Positions 22,300 to 32,867 of a stretch of DNA of 42,401 nucleotides are shown piece by piece. The stretch is from Phoronis australis (lineage: Eukaryota; Phoronida; Phoronidae), in assembly GCA_002633005.1 (NCBI GenBank), contig NMRA01000316.1:77598-119998 (forward strand), written 5' to 3'. The notes beneath the pieces were generated by a model, which worked only from the letters and a program-made list of their open reading frames with translations, had not been told where the DNA came from and did not search any database. The stretch's first letter is position 1, and every line of letters starts with the position of its first letter. Made by a program: the position numbers and the translations under genes.

Positions 22300-23800
22300 T
22301 GGCAGGACCCATGACGATTGGAGATCTTTCAGTATTTGTTACTGGAGCTCAGTTGATTCAATTCGTGTTTGCTTACATTTGATAGCTGGAGTTTGTGCCG
22401 CTACATGTAGGCGATGTGTCTCTGTTAAACTGGTGTCTGGTTTGGACCTGTTCAGTGAGGTTCTCCATCTTTTGTTTTTGACTTTTGTGTTTCAAGTATG
22501 TAAAGTTTATGTTCCAAGTTTGAAGTTGGAGAAGTCCAATTATTCGGTGACTCACTTAAAAAGCCTTGTGAATTATTCCTAGTAATTTATGTTATGAGTT
22601 TCAGGCTTTTGAGAAGTTTTCGCGATGGTCCGATCTTGAAATTTACATAGGAGCGTGTCTGAAGCTCAAGTTAGTTATTTTGCCTTGTGAAACCCCTATT
22701 TTTTAGTCAAGTCAGATAATATTCTGTTTGTATGGGTTTTGTAACGTTTTAGTTTTGTTGTCAAGCAAGATATGCGGTGTAAATTGTTATTTTGAAGTTT
22801 TCTTAATTTGACCTTTGACCTTTGTGCAATACAGTACATTATGAATTGACCCCTTTTATATTGTTGTACATATATATTTACAGTTTTGTTTTATTCTTTA
22901 CAGTTGATCGCTTCGCTTTCTCTTCCATTTTTGTATGGTACAGTTATGAAGTTCTGCAATAAAAGTTTTAAAAGCGCATTGGGGAGTTTTGATCCGTACA
23001 GTATTTACCAGGCACCTGGTACACATCGACGAACACGAACGCGTCGTTCAATAATACGTGTGCAACCCAATGACAGACTAGTGCGGGAAAACGTATCAAA
23101 CAAATACGGGAGAATTTACAATAATTCATTTTAGCTGCTCAGATCCGGCTCTCACACAGCTTTTTTGTGAAGAACATCAGACTTCAATAATGTACCATGA
23201 ACTGCCTTCACGATTGCAACCGTTTGTGGAGCAAATACGGGACAGTTTACAAACTTCAAAAAACTTTTGCTATGATCCGGCTTGCCCACATGAATATTTG
23301 ATGTTTGATACCCGAAAGGTGTCACATTTGACAATAGCGTAAAAAACATTGTGTCCGTTTTTTAACCAATGTACAGGATACATGCAGAAAATTGTGATTT
23401 AAGAGCGACAGCATACAATTCGAAAGGCTAAAAATTAAAAGTTTTAAAATAACGGTGAAGCCTCGGTGAGGTTCAGTAACGCCAGGACCTCGCTAGAAAA
23501 GAAAGACTTCACGAAATAACTCAAGTTATTGACATGTATTTTCAAATAGAGTACGTGGTTTGTACAATGTAACTCTACTAGACTGCCATAGTACAAGATT
23601 GAATTTTGACCTCCGTGGAAAAATGATATTTCAACTTTGAAAAATGACCTCAAGTGACGTTTGTTAATCTTAAAAATAAAGTTGAACCGGTCAGTTAAAT
23701 AAGGACCCTCGTCGTATGAAAACGTGGCCCCATTTAAAATTTGACCCTAGCTTTGACGTTTGTTGTAGGATGCTTTACACATTAGTTTCACTCTCCCACT
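22300..23800. other. no gene recognised
   Basis: A frame at about 22903-23134 follows a good acceptor-like tract (TTATTCTTTACAG) and encodes a basic segment with R-R-T-R-T-R-R-S. I do not recognise it, and without a start or partner exon I do not call it a gene. Confidence 0.4.
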
Positions 23801-23807
23801 CAGCGGC

Positions 23808-23903
23808 GAACTATTGGCGAGTAACATACATTGTACATGTACATGTACATGTACATGTACATGTACATGTACATGTACAATGTATGTTACTCGCCAATAG
23901 TTC
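23808..23903. repeat. 96-bp perfect palindrome with (ACATGT)n centre
   Basis: From GAACTATTGGCGAG at 23808 the sequence reads identically on the complementary strand to 23903. The core is a run of self-complementary ACATGT units. Part of the arm (CAATGTATGTTACTCGCC...) recurs twice more at about 24051-24090 and 24099-24130. Confidence 0.9.
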
Positions 23904-23927
23904 ACCTACATGTACATGTACATGTAC

Positions 23928-24269
23928 ATTAGTTCCTAGGTCAGGGATTTTCACTTGGTATCGTTGTGCGTTTTACATGTATTTGCTGTTGGTGGTCTTA
24001 GAGAAGGCCATCCCCTGCCCTACCCTCAAATCCACCTACATGTACATGTACAATGTATGTTACTCGCCAATAGTTCACCTACATGTACATGTACATGTAC
24101 AATGTATGTTACTCGCCAATAGTTCACCTACATGTACATGTACATGTACATGTACATGTAGGTGGATTTGAGGGTAGGGCAGGGGATGGCCTTCTCTAAG
24201 ACCACCAACAGCAAATACATGTAAAACGCACAACGATACCAAGTGAAAATCCCTGACCTAGGAACTAAT
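23928..24269. repeat. long inverted repeat, two 125-bp arms identical by eye
   Basis: Arms 23928-24052 and 24145-24269 are exact reverse complements by eye around a 92-base spacer that itself contains repeated ACATGT units. It adjoins the 96-bp palindrome and shares its internal unit, so the 23.8-24.27 kb block is probably one recent foldback structure. An open frame across it is an artefact of the repeats. Confidence 0.9.
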
Positions 24270-26795
24270 CTGATGTCGGTTCCTACATGTATAGCCTTGA
24301 CTCACAGGGCAAATGGGTATTGCAACGACGAGTAGTAAAACACTGTTATTATACATGTACAAACAGACAGCGACCACCACAGGGACATGGTGCAGGATAT
24401 ATCCAGCCGCTCCGTGCCAATAGTTTCCCCGCCCCGGGAGGTTATTTGTAGCTACATGTATAACTGTCCACATGTATTTCAAAAGCCTTTTGGTAGGCCC
24501 TACTTAATGTTTTTCCATCCCGCCCCTTACTACGGGTGTTTTTGCCACGACCACCCCCTATTTCTGTGTGAAACTCCAAACTCAACCATTTGGATACATC
24601 TCTACAATTTATTCCCTGTTGCTGGGGGCGAAACAAATCATTTCCTCGTGCATGACTATAAATGAAAGAACAACAGTAGAAGCATTGATGAGAAATTGAA
24701 CTTTTGCTTTAGCCTAACGGGATTATTGCGGGGCTGCTTTTGAACATACATGTGGGTTGCAAGGAATCCGACATCCGGGGAAACTTGTCGTAAGGACAAC
24801 AAGTGAGGAGTGATCCGGGGGGATTCGATCGAATTAAGAATTCCCTCCTCAGTGGCTACCAACAGAGTTTCACGGTTACTCAAATCTCGATGGCTGCATC
24901 GCCAGGATCCCCCCATGACGGACCTGCGGGTTATGTACAAATATGGCGGCATACGAAGAACGGGGGAGGAGGGTTAGGGGGCTCAGGCGGTGGCGATAGG
25001 AAGGTGGGGGGGTAGTTTAGCGAGGTCGAATTTGTTTGTGCCCCAACAATTTTTGCCTTACTACGGTCATGGGCTTTGTACTACAAAGAAAGGTAAATCA
25101 CGTCCGGCTTAACAAAAAACAATGTGAGGCTCACTGTCAGTTAAAAAAATCTGATGTTTTTACCAGTGATGTAGTTGCCGTGGACGCACTGAAGGAGGTA
25201 CAACTGTAGTTAATTTACAAAAAACTTACTGAAAATTATATCCAGGGATCTGTTAAATATTAAAAGTGCTACGTCTCTTCGTAGCCAAGACGGTCATATT
25301 ATAGATTTGGCAATGAGTTCATCAAAGTGGTTTATAAGATGGTCATTGACTCCGAATAATGGACACCTAGTATACATTTACATATGCATGTGGATTACAG
25401 TGATTTGTTGTTATTTACACCTGTTCTCATTTCCGCGTCACATCGACACATAACGTAATTTTGCCGCGAAAACAGTTGTGTAAATACAGACAAAAAAGCC
25501 GGTGAATCCCAACTGCAGTGCGCCTAAATTAAAAGTTCAGCGAAAAGGGCGCAGTGTATGCTAATCGTTGAGGAATAATTTGTGGTCAACGATTTTTGCG
25601 TGGGCGTTTTACTGATGCACACGGCAGTCTGGACGTAATTCAATATGTCAATGTTCAATGACCCTTGGCTGGTGACAATAGTCCGAAATAGAACACAAAT
25701 ATTGGCTAATCAGAGGCCTAGAATGCCAAAAGAGGTATAAATAAAGGGTAAAATGTCCTTTTTCGTTTCATTTCCTATTATTGACGGACAAGGTGATTGT
25801 AGAACACTCATTGCCTACATGTATAGTTGAAACCTGTTTTTAATATTGTTGGATTGAATAACATTGGAAACAAGATTTTCGTGTTTTTAGTTTTGTTTAC
25901 AATTGCCATATTTTAAGTTGGAAACAAATTAGAAATTGTAAATTTCAGATTGGAATGTACTTGTACAGACAACCAGAGGAAAGTATCCAAGGAGTGGTCC
26001 ACATCTGTACAAGTCACCGAAAAACCGGAACCATTGTAGTGGTGGATTTAGAAGGTTATATTGTTTTCTATACATAATTGTTTAATCTAACTCATCACTT
26101 GCGTGTTCAAATTTTGTTGGAGTGCCGTTCTTAATTCTTTTTAAAAAATTTCTTCAGTATCGTCTTAAGACAAATATTTACAGATAATGTGGTTTGAATA
26201 GAATAACACACTGGACAATCTTTCTCACTCACGGCCTGCTTAATGACTTAATATTCTCATTAACACATTTTTTTTTAAGAATTGAAGTATTTTTCAGTTC
26301 TTACTAACTGAGTTGTTTTATTGTTAATTACATTTTTATAACTTAAAAAGGCACGAGTTATACTGTAGCAAGCACGTGTTACATACATGTAACCTCATGC
26401 AGGTGTATTACAATCGCCTTTACAACACATGTACAACTTGGAACTTGTGCATTCGATGACAAAAGATTGCTACAGATGAGAAAAGAACTAGAGCTCATGA
26501 GAAATGAAGTATATTGACATTCGTAAGCCTAAATATGTCAACATAAATTTCCCGTAATACCTTTGAAAATATAACACTATTCATAACTGCACACATTTTT
26601 TAATCTTAATGCTGACCTGGAAGTGCTAGTCTTCAAAGATGTAGAGGAAATAATTCAAAATTAATATGAGCATAAAGTCCAAAAGCTAACTCCTCAAAAA
26701 CTGTGAATTTAAAAATTGACTAAAAATAGAACAACTGTGATATTTTATTTAATGGAGTCATCACCACAGAAAAATGCGATATTGGATGTTTGCTG
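24270..26795. other. no gene seen
   Basis: About 2.5 kb without a supported exon. A G-rich stretch at 24960-25016 (runs of GGGGG and GGTGG) could form a quadruplex. The rest is AT-rich with scattered ACATGT words. Confidence 0.45.
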
Positions 26796-26799
26796 GGAG

Positions 26800-27105
26800 T
26801 CGGAGCGTTAAGCTGAACGAGTGTGGTTGAAGCAAATAATTGCACGGGATGGAGCGTTAGCAGTATGTCGAGCGAGATTGATGCAGATAACTGCACGAGC
26901 TACAACGTTAGGAGAATGTTCTGGAAACCTCGAAGATCGTAACTGCGCTCTTATCATAGTGTGTGTTTGATGGGAGTATATCGCAAGGCTGACAAGTGTG
27001 GTTGAAGCAAGTAAGTGCACGTGCTGGAACGTTAGCAGTATGTACTGGACTCCCTTTTAGAGCATAACTGCACACAATTTTTGGTTAAAGCGAGTAACTG
27101 CGTAA
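26800..27105. repeat. degenerate tandem repeats
   Basis: Diverged copies of a unit containing GTAACTGCACG, a variable stretch, GAACGTTAGCAGTATGT and GTGTGGTTGAAGCAA recur several times. The period is irregular. Confidence 0.55.
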
Positions 27106-27162
27106 GGCACGGGTGCGTCACCCCACGTCACAAAAGAGGAAAATTCTTCTCTGTTATGTGAC

Positions 27163-27496
27163 TGTGAACCGGTCACCTTTGTTCTCTTCCGTGCACGCGC
27201 GCCCTATTTACCGCAAAACTATTGTATGATATTTTTAGATTAAGTCATGTGCGGGATTACTTATTTATGGAATCTAAGAGAATTTTAATAGGGGGGGGGG
27301 AGTGGCATAGACCCCTTGTCACCAACCCCTCCCCTCAATCCACTTTGGTTCTCTTCGGTGCAGGCGCACAATTAAACGCAAAACTGGAATTCTTTTATGT
27401 TAAAACGTACTGCGCGACTACCTATTTATGGAATCTGTGCAAATTTAGGAAGGGGGCATGGTCCCTTGCTAAGGCCTCTTCCTAAATCCGCCACTG
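27163..27496. repeat. two diverged direct copies ending in a hAT-type terminus
   Basis: Roughly 27170-27310 and 27340-27460 share blocks such as GTTCTCTTC-GTGCA-GCGC, CGCAAAACT and CTA/TTTATGGAATCT, each ending in a G-rich run. The second ends AAATCCGCCACTG at 27496, a hAT-like terminus. Confidence 0.55.
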
Positions 27497-27499
27497 CCA

Positions 27500-27810
27500 C
27501 ACTTATATTCATGACAACACATAACCGTTCAGATACATGTACACGTGCAGAATGACATAATTCAAATTACTTTCTACAATGGCCCCGTACACTCCAGTGT
27601 GTAATAAGAAATTCAAGCTGGTCTATTGTTCAGGACCAGTAAACATTGTCTTTTCAAAGCTCGCTCGTCGTCAAACAGGCAAAAAAGACCAAAATCCGGT
27701 TCAGACACACACTAATGTTTTTTTCTTAAAAATGCAGGCCTTCGAAAAAGTATTTAAATGTGTGCAAAAATACTGTTCAGCTCAGACGTTTGTCCTGACG
27801 TCGAAAAAAG
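27500..27810 (+). promoter_or_regulatory. candidate promoter and noncoding first exon of deaminase gene 2
   Basis: The segment is clearly related to 41310-41601, just upstream of gene 3. Shared blocks include CTACAATGGCCC, GTAAACAT-GTCTTTTCAAAG, ATCCGGTTCAGACACA and TGACGTCGAAA. Both copies end at AAG followed by GTAAGC, a good splice donor. In this copy a 111-codon frame (27579-27914) is open, but the gene 3 copy stops after six codons, so the similarity is not protein-coding. Splicing to the acceptor before 32864 would give an intron of 5053 bases. Confidence 0.55.
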
Positions 27811-28106
27811 GTAAGCAATTTACTCAACAGTCGGACTACTACAGGGTAGATTTATGTCACAACTTATCTCCAGTTACGAATTATTCAGGCTTCCCGATTT
27901 TCCTTAATATATAATAATTTATTTTTTTAACAACTGTCAACCAAGGCCCGAGTCAGTAAATTTGGAACCTCTGGTGACCCTAAGACTACTAGCTCTAAAT
28001 TATTTCGGATTTGGCATTGTGTCGCTTCTGAGCTGCGACATCATATTTTCATGAAGAAAAATAGGCCACTTCATTCGGGGTATTCTTGGTGATATTTAAA
28101 CATTAA

Positions 28107-30185
28107 AGGAGAATGCCACCCGGTTTAATTGGTCATTTTTACCGTTTTAATCAGTCTATATCCATATCGCCTCTTATACGGTAGACCTCACCTTGGCGAG
28201 AGGTGTCGCGTTAACGTGTGAAGAAGGTGAGAAACGACGCAACGACGTCAGTGGTTCGTCTGCAGAGTGAATGCCGCTACACTGTATATCGCGGTGCATC
28301 GTTCCCGCTTGTCCAAACTGTGAAGCTGCTTAGAAAGCAGGTATATTGTTTTTTTCGACTTCCTCGAGAGCCCGAAATCTTTAGGAAGTGGTTCAGGGTA
28401 GTGAAGAATGAAAGGTATGCTGTTAATAGCAAGTATGAGGCCGTGAAACATCTCCGTGTCTGTGGGCGGCATTTCGTCAGCAGTGATTTCTCTGACGAAT
28501 TCCGGCTTAGCAAAGAACTACCCTTACGTTCCGTTGCCTGTGTACAAATGTATATTCATGGCGCTTCTCTAGTAATTCTTGATCAGTGTATTCCGGTTCG
28601 ACCTGATAGCCGGTAAAACCTAACGATCCGACCGGTGAAGTCTTCGTCGGATGAGCTCTCGACTACGTCAGGATTGGCGCCGGGCAAGTTGCCATGTAGA
28701 CGATTATTATTCTGCGTTCTGTTTCAAAATAAATTATTCTCAATCTAGCCAATGCTTATAGAAAACTAAAACAAAGTCTGCCTCATTAGGTAGAATTTGT
28801 AATGCCTTTGGAATAGTCGTGAGTGCAAGGTTTTGAGAAGCCTGTAATAAGCTGCGTAACCGGTTTTAGATGCAATAAAAAGTTATTGACCAGGCACCGA
28901 GGCCGTGTGAGCGCATGCTAATTCAGTGTTTGCTGACAGAAAGGTGTTGTGAAACAGTAACACGATTTTATATGCTATGGTCACATGTTAGGGGAATCTT
29001 TATTTTGATATACAAATACATTATTCATATCTTTCTTACTGTACAACCTTTGCCCTGACGGGTCTGTGGAAGGAAACCCTGATTTTCCGGCCCCCGACAA
29101 GTAAGTAGATTTTCAGTTTCATGTCTAATTCACATAAATAATTACTTGCACATTATTTTTTGGCTCACTATTATAGTCCTTTTGTGACAGCACGTTTAGT
29201 TTCCAGCTGAAGCTGTGTTATGGTCGGGCTGTCCAGTCCCCGCGGCCGCGACGGGCCTCAGGGTTCCGAGCCACTGGCGGGGAGTAACAAGCGTTCTGTG
29301 TGTTTAAAACTGAAAAAAACACATGTCTAAAAAGTACAACACTCAGCCATGTTCCCCCGTCTGTATTTCACGGAAGAATGATTCGAATTTATCACCCAAC
29401 AGACCCAAACTCCCGCTATCGACCACCGTGAATTGGCCTACCGAACACTGTAGGCTACGGTACGTTCAAATACCTATCAATCCGTAACAGTAAAATAAAG
29501 TAACACGCACGTTAGTCAAGAACTCGATGCATTTGAAAGGGATTTACATCGAATTTTGGTTATTTATCGGTGTAAAACGGTGAATTCAAGTGATAAGTTG
29601 ACACCAGTAAGCGTGTTGTGAACACCTGAACAGGCTGCGTTCGAACCGATTACGTCATTGATTAATTTCAACACCACCGTTTGCCGTTAGGTGTCAGGTA
29701 AAACAAATAAACTTGCTGTTATCGATTGGAACTACATTACGGCGTTTTCGCGTTGCTCCCAACTTGTTCGATTCTATAGCCCAACAACAAGTTGGGAAGT
29801 TTACCCCTTAGCCAGTATCTTACACGACTGATTAACTCCAGTCTGGCATTCATGGTTGGAGGGCCAGTTCTCTTTTGGTCGATAATTCAGTGCTCTGATC
29901 TCCAATAAGATCATCTCTAGCCTCACTGAGCTTTGCTGTTAAAAATAAAAGTTAAGTTATAACATATTTGAACATAAACCAATAGCATCTCTGAAATCCT
30001 CGTCAAATGATGATCATGTTTAGTTTTTGAATCGCCAAAATCACCCAACTGCAACCGAAGTTATGATAAGCTAGATGTTATCACACGCTCAGAACCCCAT
30101 TCGTCTGGTAAAGTCACTGAACGGGAAAACGCTGTCATGTCGATCTAAATTGATACAAAATAGGTTGTTTTTATGGCATTCTCCT
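28107..30185. mobile_element. Kolobok-type DNA transposon, deletion derivative (copy B)
   Basis: The left end is TTAA followed by AGGAGAATGCCACCC. The right end is the inverse, matching over 12 bases and followed by TCAA, a one-base variant of TTAA. Subterminal sequence matches copy A in opposite orientation on both sides. A THAP fragment lies on plus near the left end and a frameshifted P2X7-like N-terminal fragment on minus about 28555-28690. The 2079-base copy lacks a catalytic domain. It sits in the inferred first intron of deaminase gene 2. Confidence 0.8.
28218..28616 (+). pseudogene. THAP-domain fragment of a transposase (copy B)
   Basis: The plus frame contains F-F-R-L-P-R-E-P, F-R-K-W and V-C-G-R-H-F-V-S-S-D, the THAP core and closing C-x2-H, closely matching copy A. 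The region before the core differs from copy A by a small insertion that removes the first cysteine pair. After about residue 95 the frame reads antisense through the P2X7-like fragment and ends, so no transposase body follows. Confidence 0.7.
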
Positions 30186-30401
30186 TCAATGTCTTGCATC
30201 TGAGCGTTGAGAGACAACGAGACAATGGGGCTATTCGGAGAATTCTCCTCGCGGTGTCTCTGCTGTACTAGTGGTGATTAAATTGCGCATGCGTGGCTGT
30301 CTGCATGTAAACAACTGGTAAAAGGTGGAATTTTTATCAAAATACGTCGTCGCGCTAAGCCTTATTATTGCTAATTTCCCTGGTGCAAGTCTTCGACAGG
30401 T

Positions 30402-30559
30402 GGCCACAAATTCCCAAAAGACCTAAGGTTACTATATTCGTGGACAATTGTGGTCAACAGGGTCAACTAACTGACAAAAAGTGTGTGGATGCTGAAGCCC
30501 CGTGCGTGCTTTATGTCTATGACTATGCAGTTCCATTCGGAGGCTACACAACATTACTT
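30402..30559 (+). other. exon-like open segment inside the TIR element
   Basis: A tract ending CGACAG is followed by a stop-free frame and a GTAAGT donor at about 30560. The peptide contains I-F-V-D-N-C-G-Q-Q-G and Y-D-Y-A-V-P-F-G-G-Y. I do not recognise it. It might be a transposase exon, but no partner exon is visible because the rest of the element is a gap. Confidence 0.25.
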
Positions 30560-31051
30560 GGTAAGTTTTTAGCAATCAGTTTCTATCAACATCGTTCGGT
30601 GATGTTATCCCCACCAGTTACCCCACCGAATAACAGTTTTATTGAGTGGAACTAAGTGTTTCTTTTTGGAAACTCACCCGATGCCGGGTAGGCTAGCAGC
30701 ACATATTCATATTGGCCTGGGTGGGACAGTGCTCCCAAAATAAGAGGTGTATGGTACATGATGCACAGAAATCAAGTGTGACTTTTTCACAGCAGTTTCT
30801 CTTCAAAACTATGCTGTTTCCAATAAAATTCTCTAGATGAGTGAGTTTCCTTATTTTATCGTGGACCCCACCCCCAGGACCACCAGCTCAGTTATCGAAT
30901 TAACATGAATAAGCCTTAATTCAGTAAATGTCGTAACATTGCATTGGAAAAAAATTGACACCTAGAATGAATTTTACTTGTTGAGATCAGAAGCAGATTT
31001 TAAGTGTCATGAAAAATACACATTGTTAAATCACTTTTAGCCTGTTTCACA

Positions 31052-32020
31052 NNNNNNNNNNNNNNNNNNNNNNNNNNNNNNNNNNNNNNNNNNNNNNNNN
31101 NNNNNNNNNNNNNNNNNNNNNNNNNNNNNNNNNNNNNNNNNNNNNNNNNNNNNNNNNNNNNNNNNNNNNNNNNNNNNNNNNNNNNNNNNNNNNNNNNNNN
31201 NNNNNNNNNNNNNNNNNNNNNNNNNNNNNNNNNNNNNNNNNNNNNNNNNNNNNNNNNNNNNNNNNNNNNNNNNNNNNNNNNNNNNNNNNNNNNNNNNNNN
31301 NNNNNNNNNNNNNNNNNNNNNNNNNNNNNNNNNNNNNNNNNNNNNNNNNNNNNNNNNNNNNNNNNNNNNNNNNNNNNNNNNNNNNNNNNNNNNNNNNNNN
31401 NNNNNNNNNNNNNNNNNNNNNNNNNNNNNNNNNNNNNNNNNNNNNNNNNNNNNNNNNNNNNNNNNNNNNNNNNNNNNNNNNNNNNNNNNNNNNNNNNNNN
31501 NNNNNNNNNNNNNNNNNNNNNNNNNNNNNNNNNNNNNNNNNNNNNNNNNNNNNNNNNNNNNNNNNNNNNNNNNNNNNNNNNNNNNNNNNNNNNNNNNNNN
31601 NNNNNNNNNNNNNNNNNNNNNNNNNNNNNNNNNNNNNNNNNNNNNNNNNNNNNNNNNNNNNNNNNNNNNNNNNNNNNNNNNNNNNNNNNNNNNNNNNNNN
31701 NNNNNNNNNNNNNNNNNNNNNNNNNNNNNNNNNNNNNNNNNNNNNNNNNNNNNNNNNNNNNNNNNNNNNNNNNNNNNNNNNNNNNNNNNNNNNNNNNNNN
31801 NNNNNNNNNNNNNNNNNNNNNNNNNNNNNNNNNNNNNNNNNNNNNNNNNNNNNNNNNNNNNNNNNNNNNNNNNNNNNNNNNNNNNNNNNNNNNNNNNNNN
31901 NNNNNNNNNNNNNNNNNNNNNNNNNNNNNNNNNNNNNNNNNNNNNNNNNNNNNNNNNNNNNNNNNNNNNNNNNNNNNNNNNNNNNNNNNNNNNNNNNNNN
32001 NNNNNNNNNNNNNNNNNNNN
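31052..32020. other. assembly gap (969 N)
   Basis: Run of N. Frames drawn through it have no meaning. Confidence 1.
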
Positions 32021-32867
32021 ACGACTTGCAACATTTCAAGGCATGAGTTAAGACTATTCAGTCACTGTGAATTCGGAAAATGTAATATATTTTCGTGGTT
32101 TTACAATTGATACAAGTAGCAAAACAGCATATCTCCTCTGCACGGTACAAGCCTTCAAACCTAAAAACCAAAGGTTACGTGAAAACTGACGTGATAGATT
32201 TCCATTTCAACGTGTAACAGATTGCCAGAAGACATATGATAGGGAGTAAACAAATAGTCTAATGCAATGGATATTTATCACTCACGTACCCTTTACCATT
32301 GGGATTGGATTGTAATCTTAACTCATTAACCTGTATCGAGTTGACAGCATAAACATTCAGCATTGATTGATGTAACTATCACTGATAAACTTTTAGAAAT
32401 CATTCCAAACAATAATAATGCTTTGATGTACGAAAGATCCCGATTGCTACGTCAAGTATCGTATCACATATCACAACATATAAAGATTAACCAGACTCTG
32501 GCTGGCGACTGACTGCCGCGAAGTCGACATCGGCGAGTGCCTCAGTTAACAGGCATCGGTAGAATAATCATGGAATAATCGTAAAAATAATCACTTACCT
32601 TTGTATGAGGTCGTGCTTACTTCCCCTCATAGAAGCACCCTTTTTACGCAATCTCAGATTCAGTTGGCACGGCTGCAAGCTATTTCACCATGTCTTTAAA
32701 GGGCTCGCGAAATCGAGGCTGTTAATCTATCACCACTAGTACACGCACGCCCTCTAGTTATTGTAGATTTTCCGAATAGCCCCATTCCACAAAGGACACC
32801 TACTTTCACACGTTGGAGGGTTGAGTGCCAGTGTTACTTTCAGTAGTCCTTACTTTTTTCCAGAATC

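Larger units (their letters stand above)
30227..32783. mobile_element. DNA transposon of unassigned superfamily, with sequence gap
   Basis: The ends are inverted: GGGGCTATTCGGA at 30227 and its reverse complement at 32771-32783. A second inverted block TGTACTAGTGGTGAT lies at 30264-30278 and 32729-32743, so the inverted ends extend about 55 bases with substitutions. AAT before and ATT after are also symmetric. About 970 bases inside are unknown. It sits just upstream of the gene 2 coding exon. Confidence 0.65.
27811..32863 (+). other. inferred first intron of deaminase gene 2, expanded by transposons
   Basis: The ends are GTAAGC and TTTTTTCCAG. The gene 3 counterpart is only 361 bases (41602-41962). 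The flanking parts here (27811-28100 and about 32787-32863) match the two halves of that short intron, so the intervening sequence is mostly inserted DNA: a Kolobok-type element, a second TIR element and a gap. Confidence 0.55.

Noticed and set aside
23716-24171. 151-codon frame rich in H-V-H-V and C-T-C-T
   Set aside because: It is produced by reading through the (ACATGT)n palindromes.
27579-27914. 111-codon plus-strand open frame
   Set aside because: The homologous segment upstream of gene 3 stops after six codons, and a good splice donor conserved in both copies lies inside the frame. A noncoding first exon explains it better.
30368-30655. 95-codon frame as a complete gene
   Set aside because: No recognisable domain and no promoter; only a central exon-like part with plausible splice sites is kept, as a low-confidence feature.
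31000-32039. Long minus-strand frames of about 330-344 codons
   Set aside because: They consist almost entirely of N.
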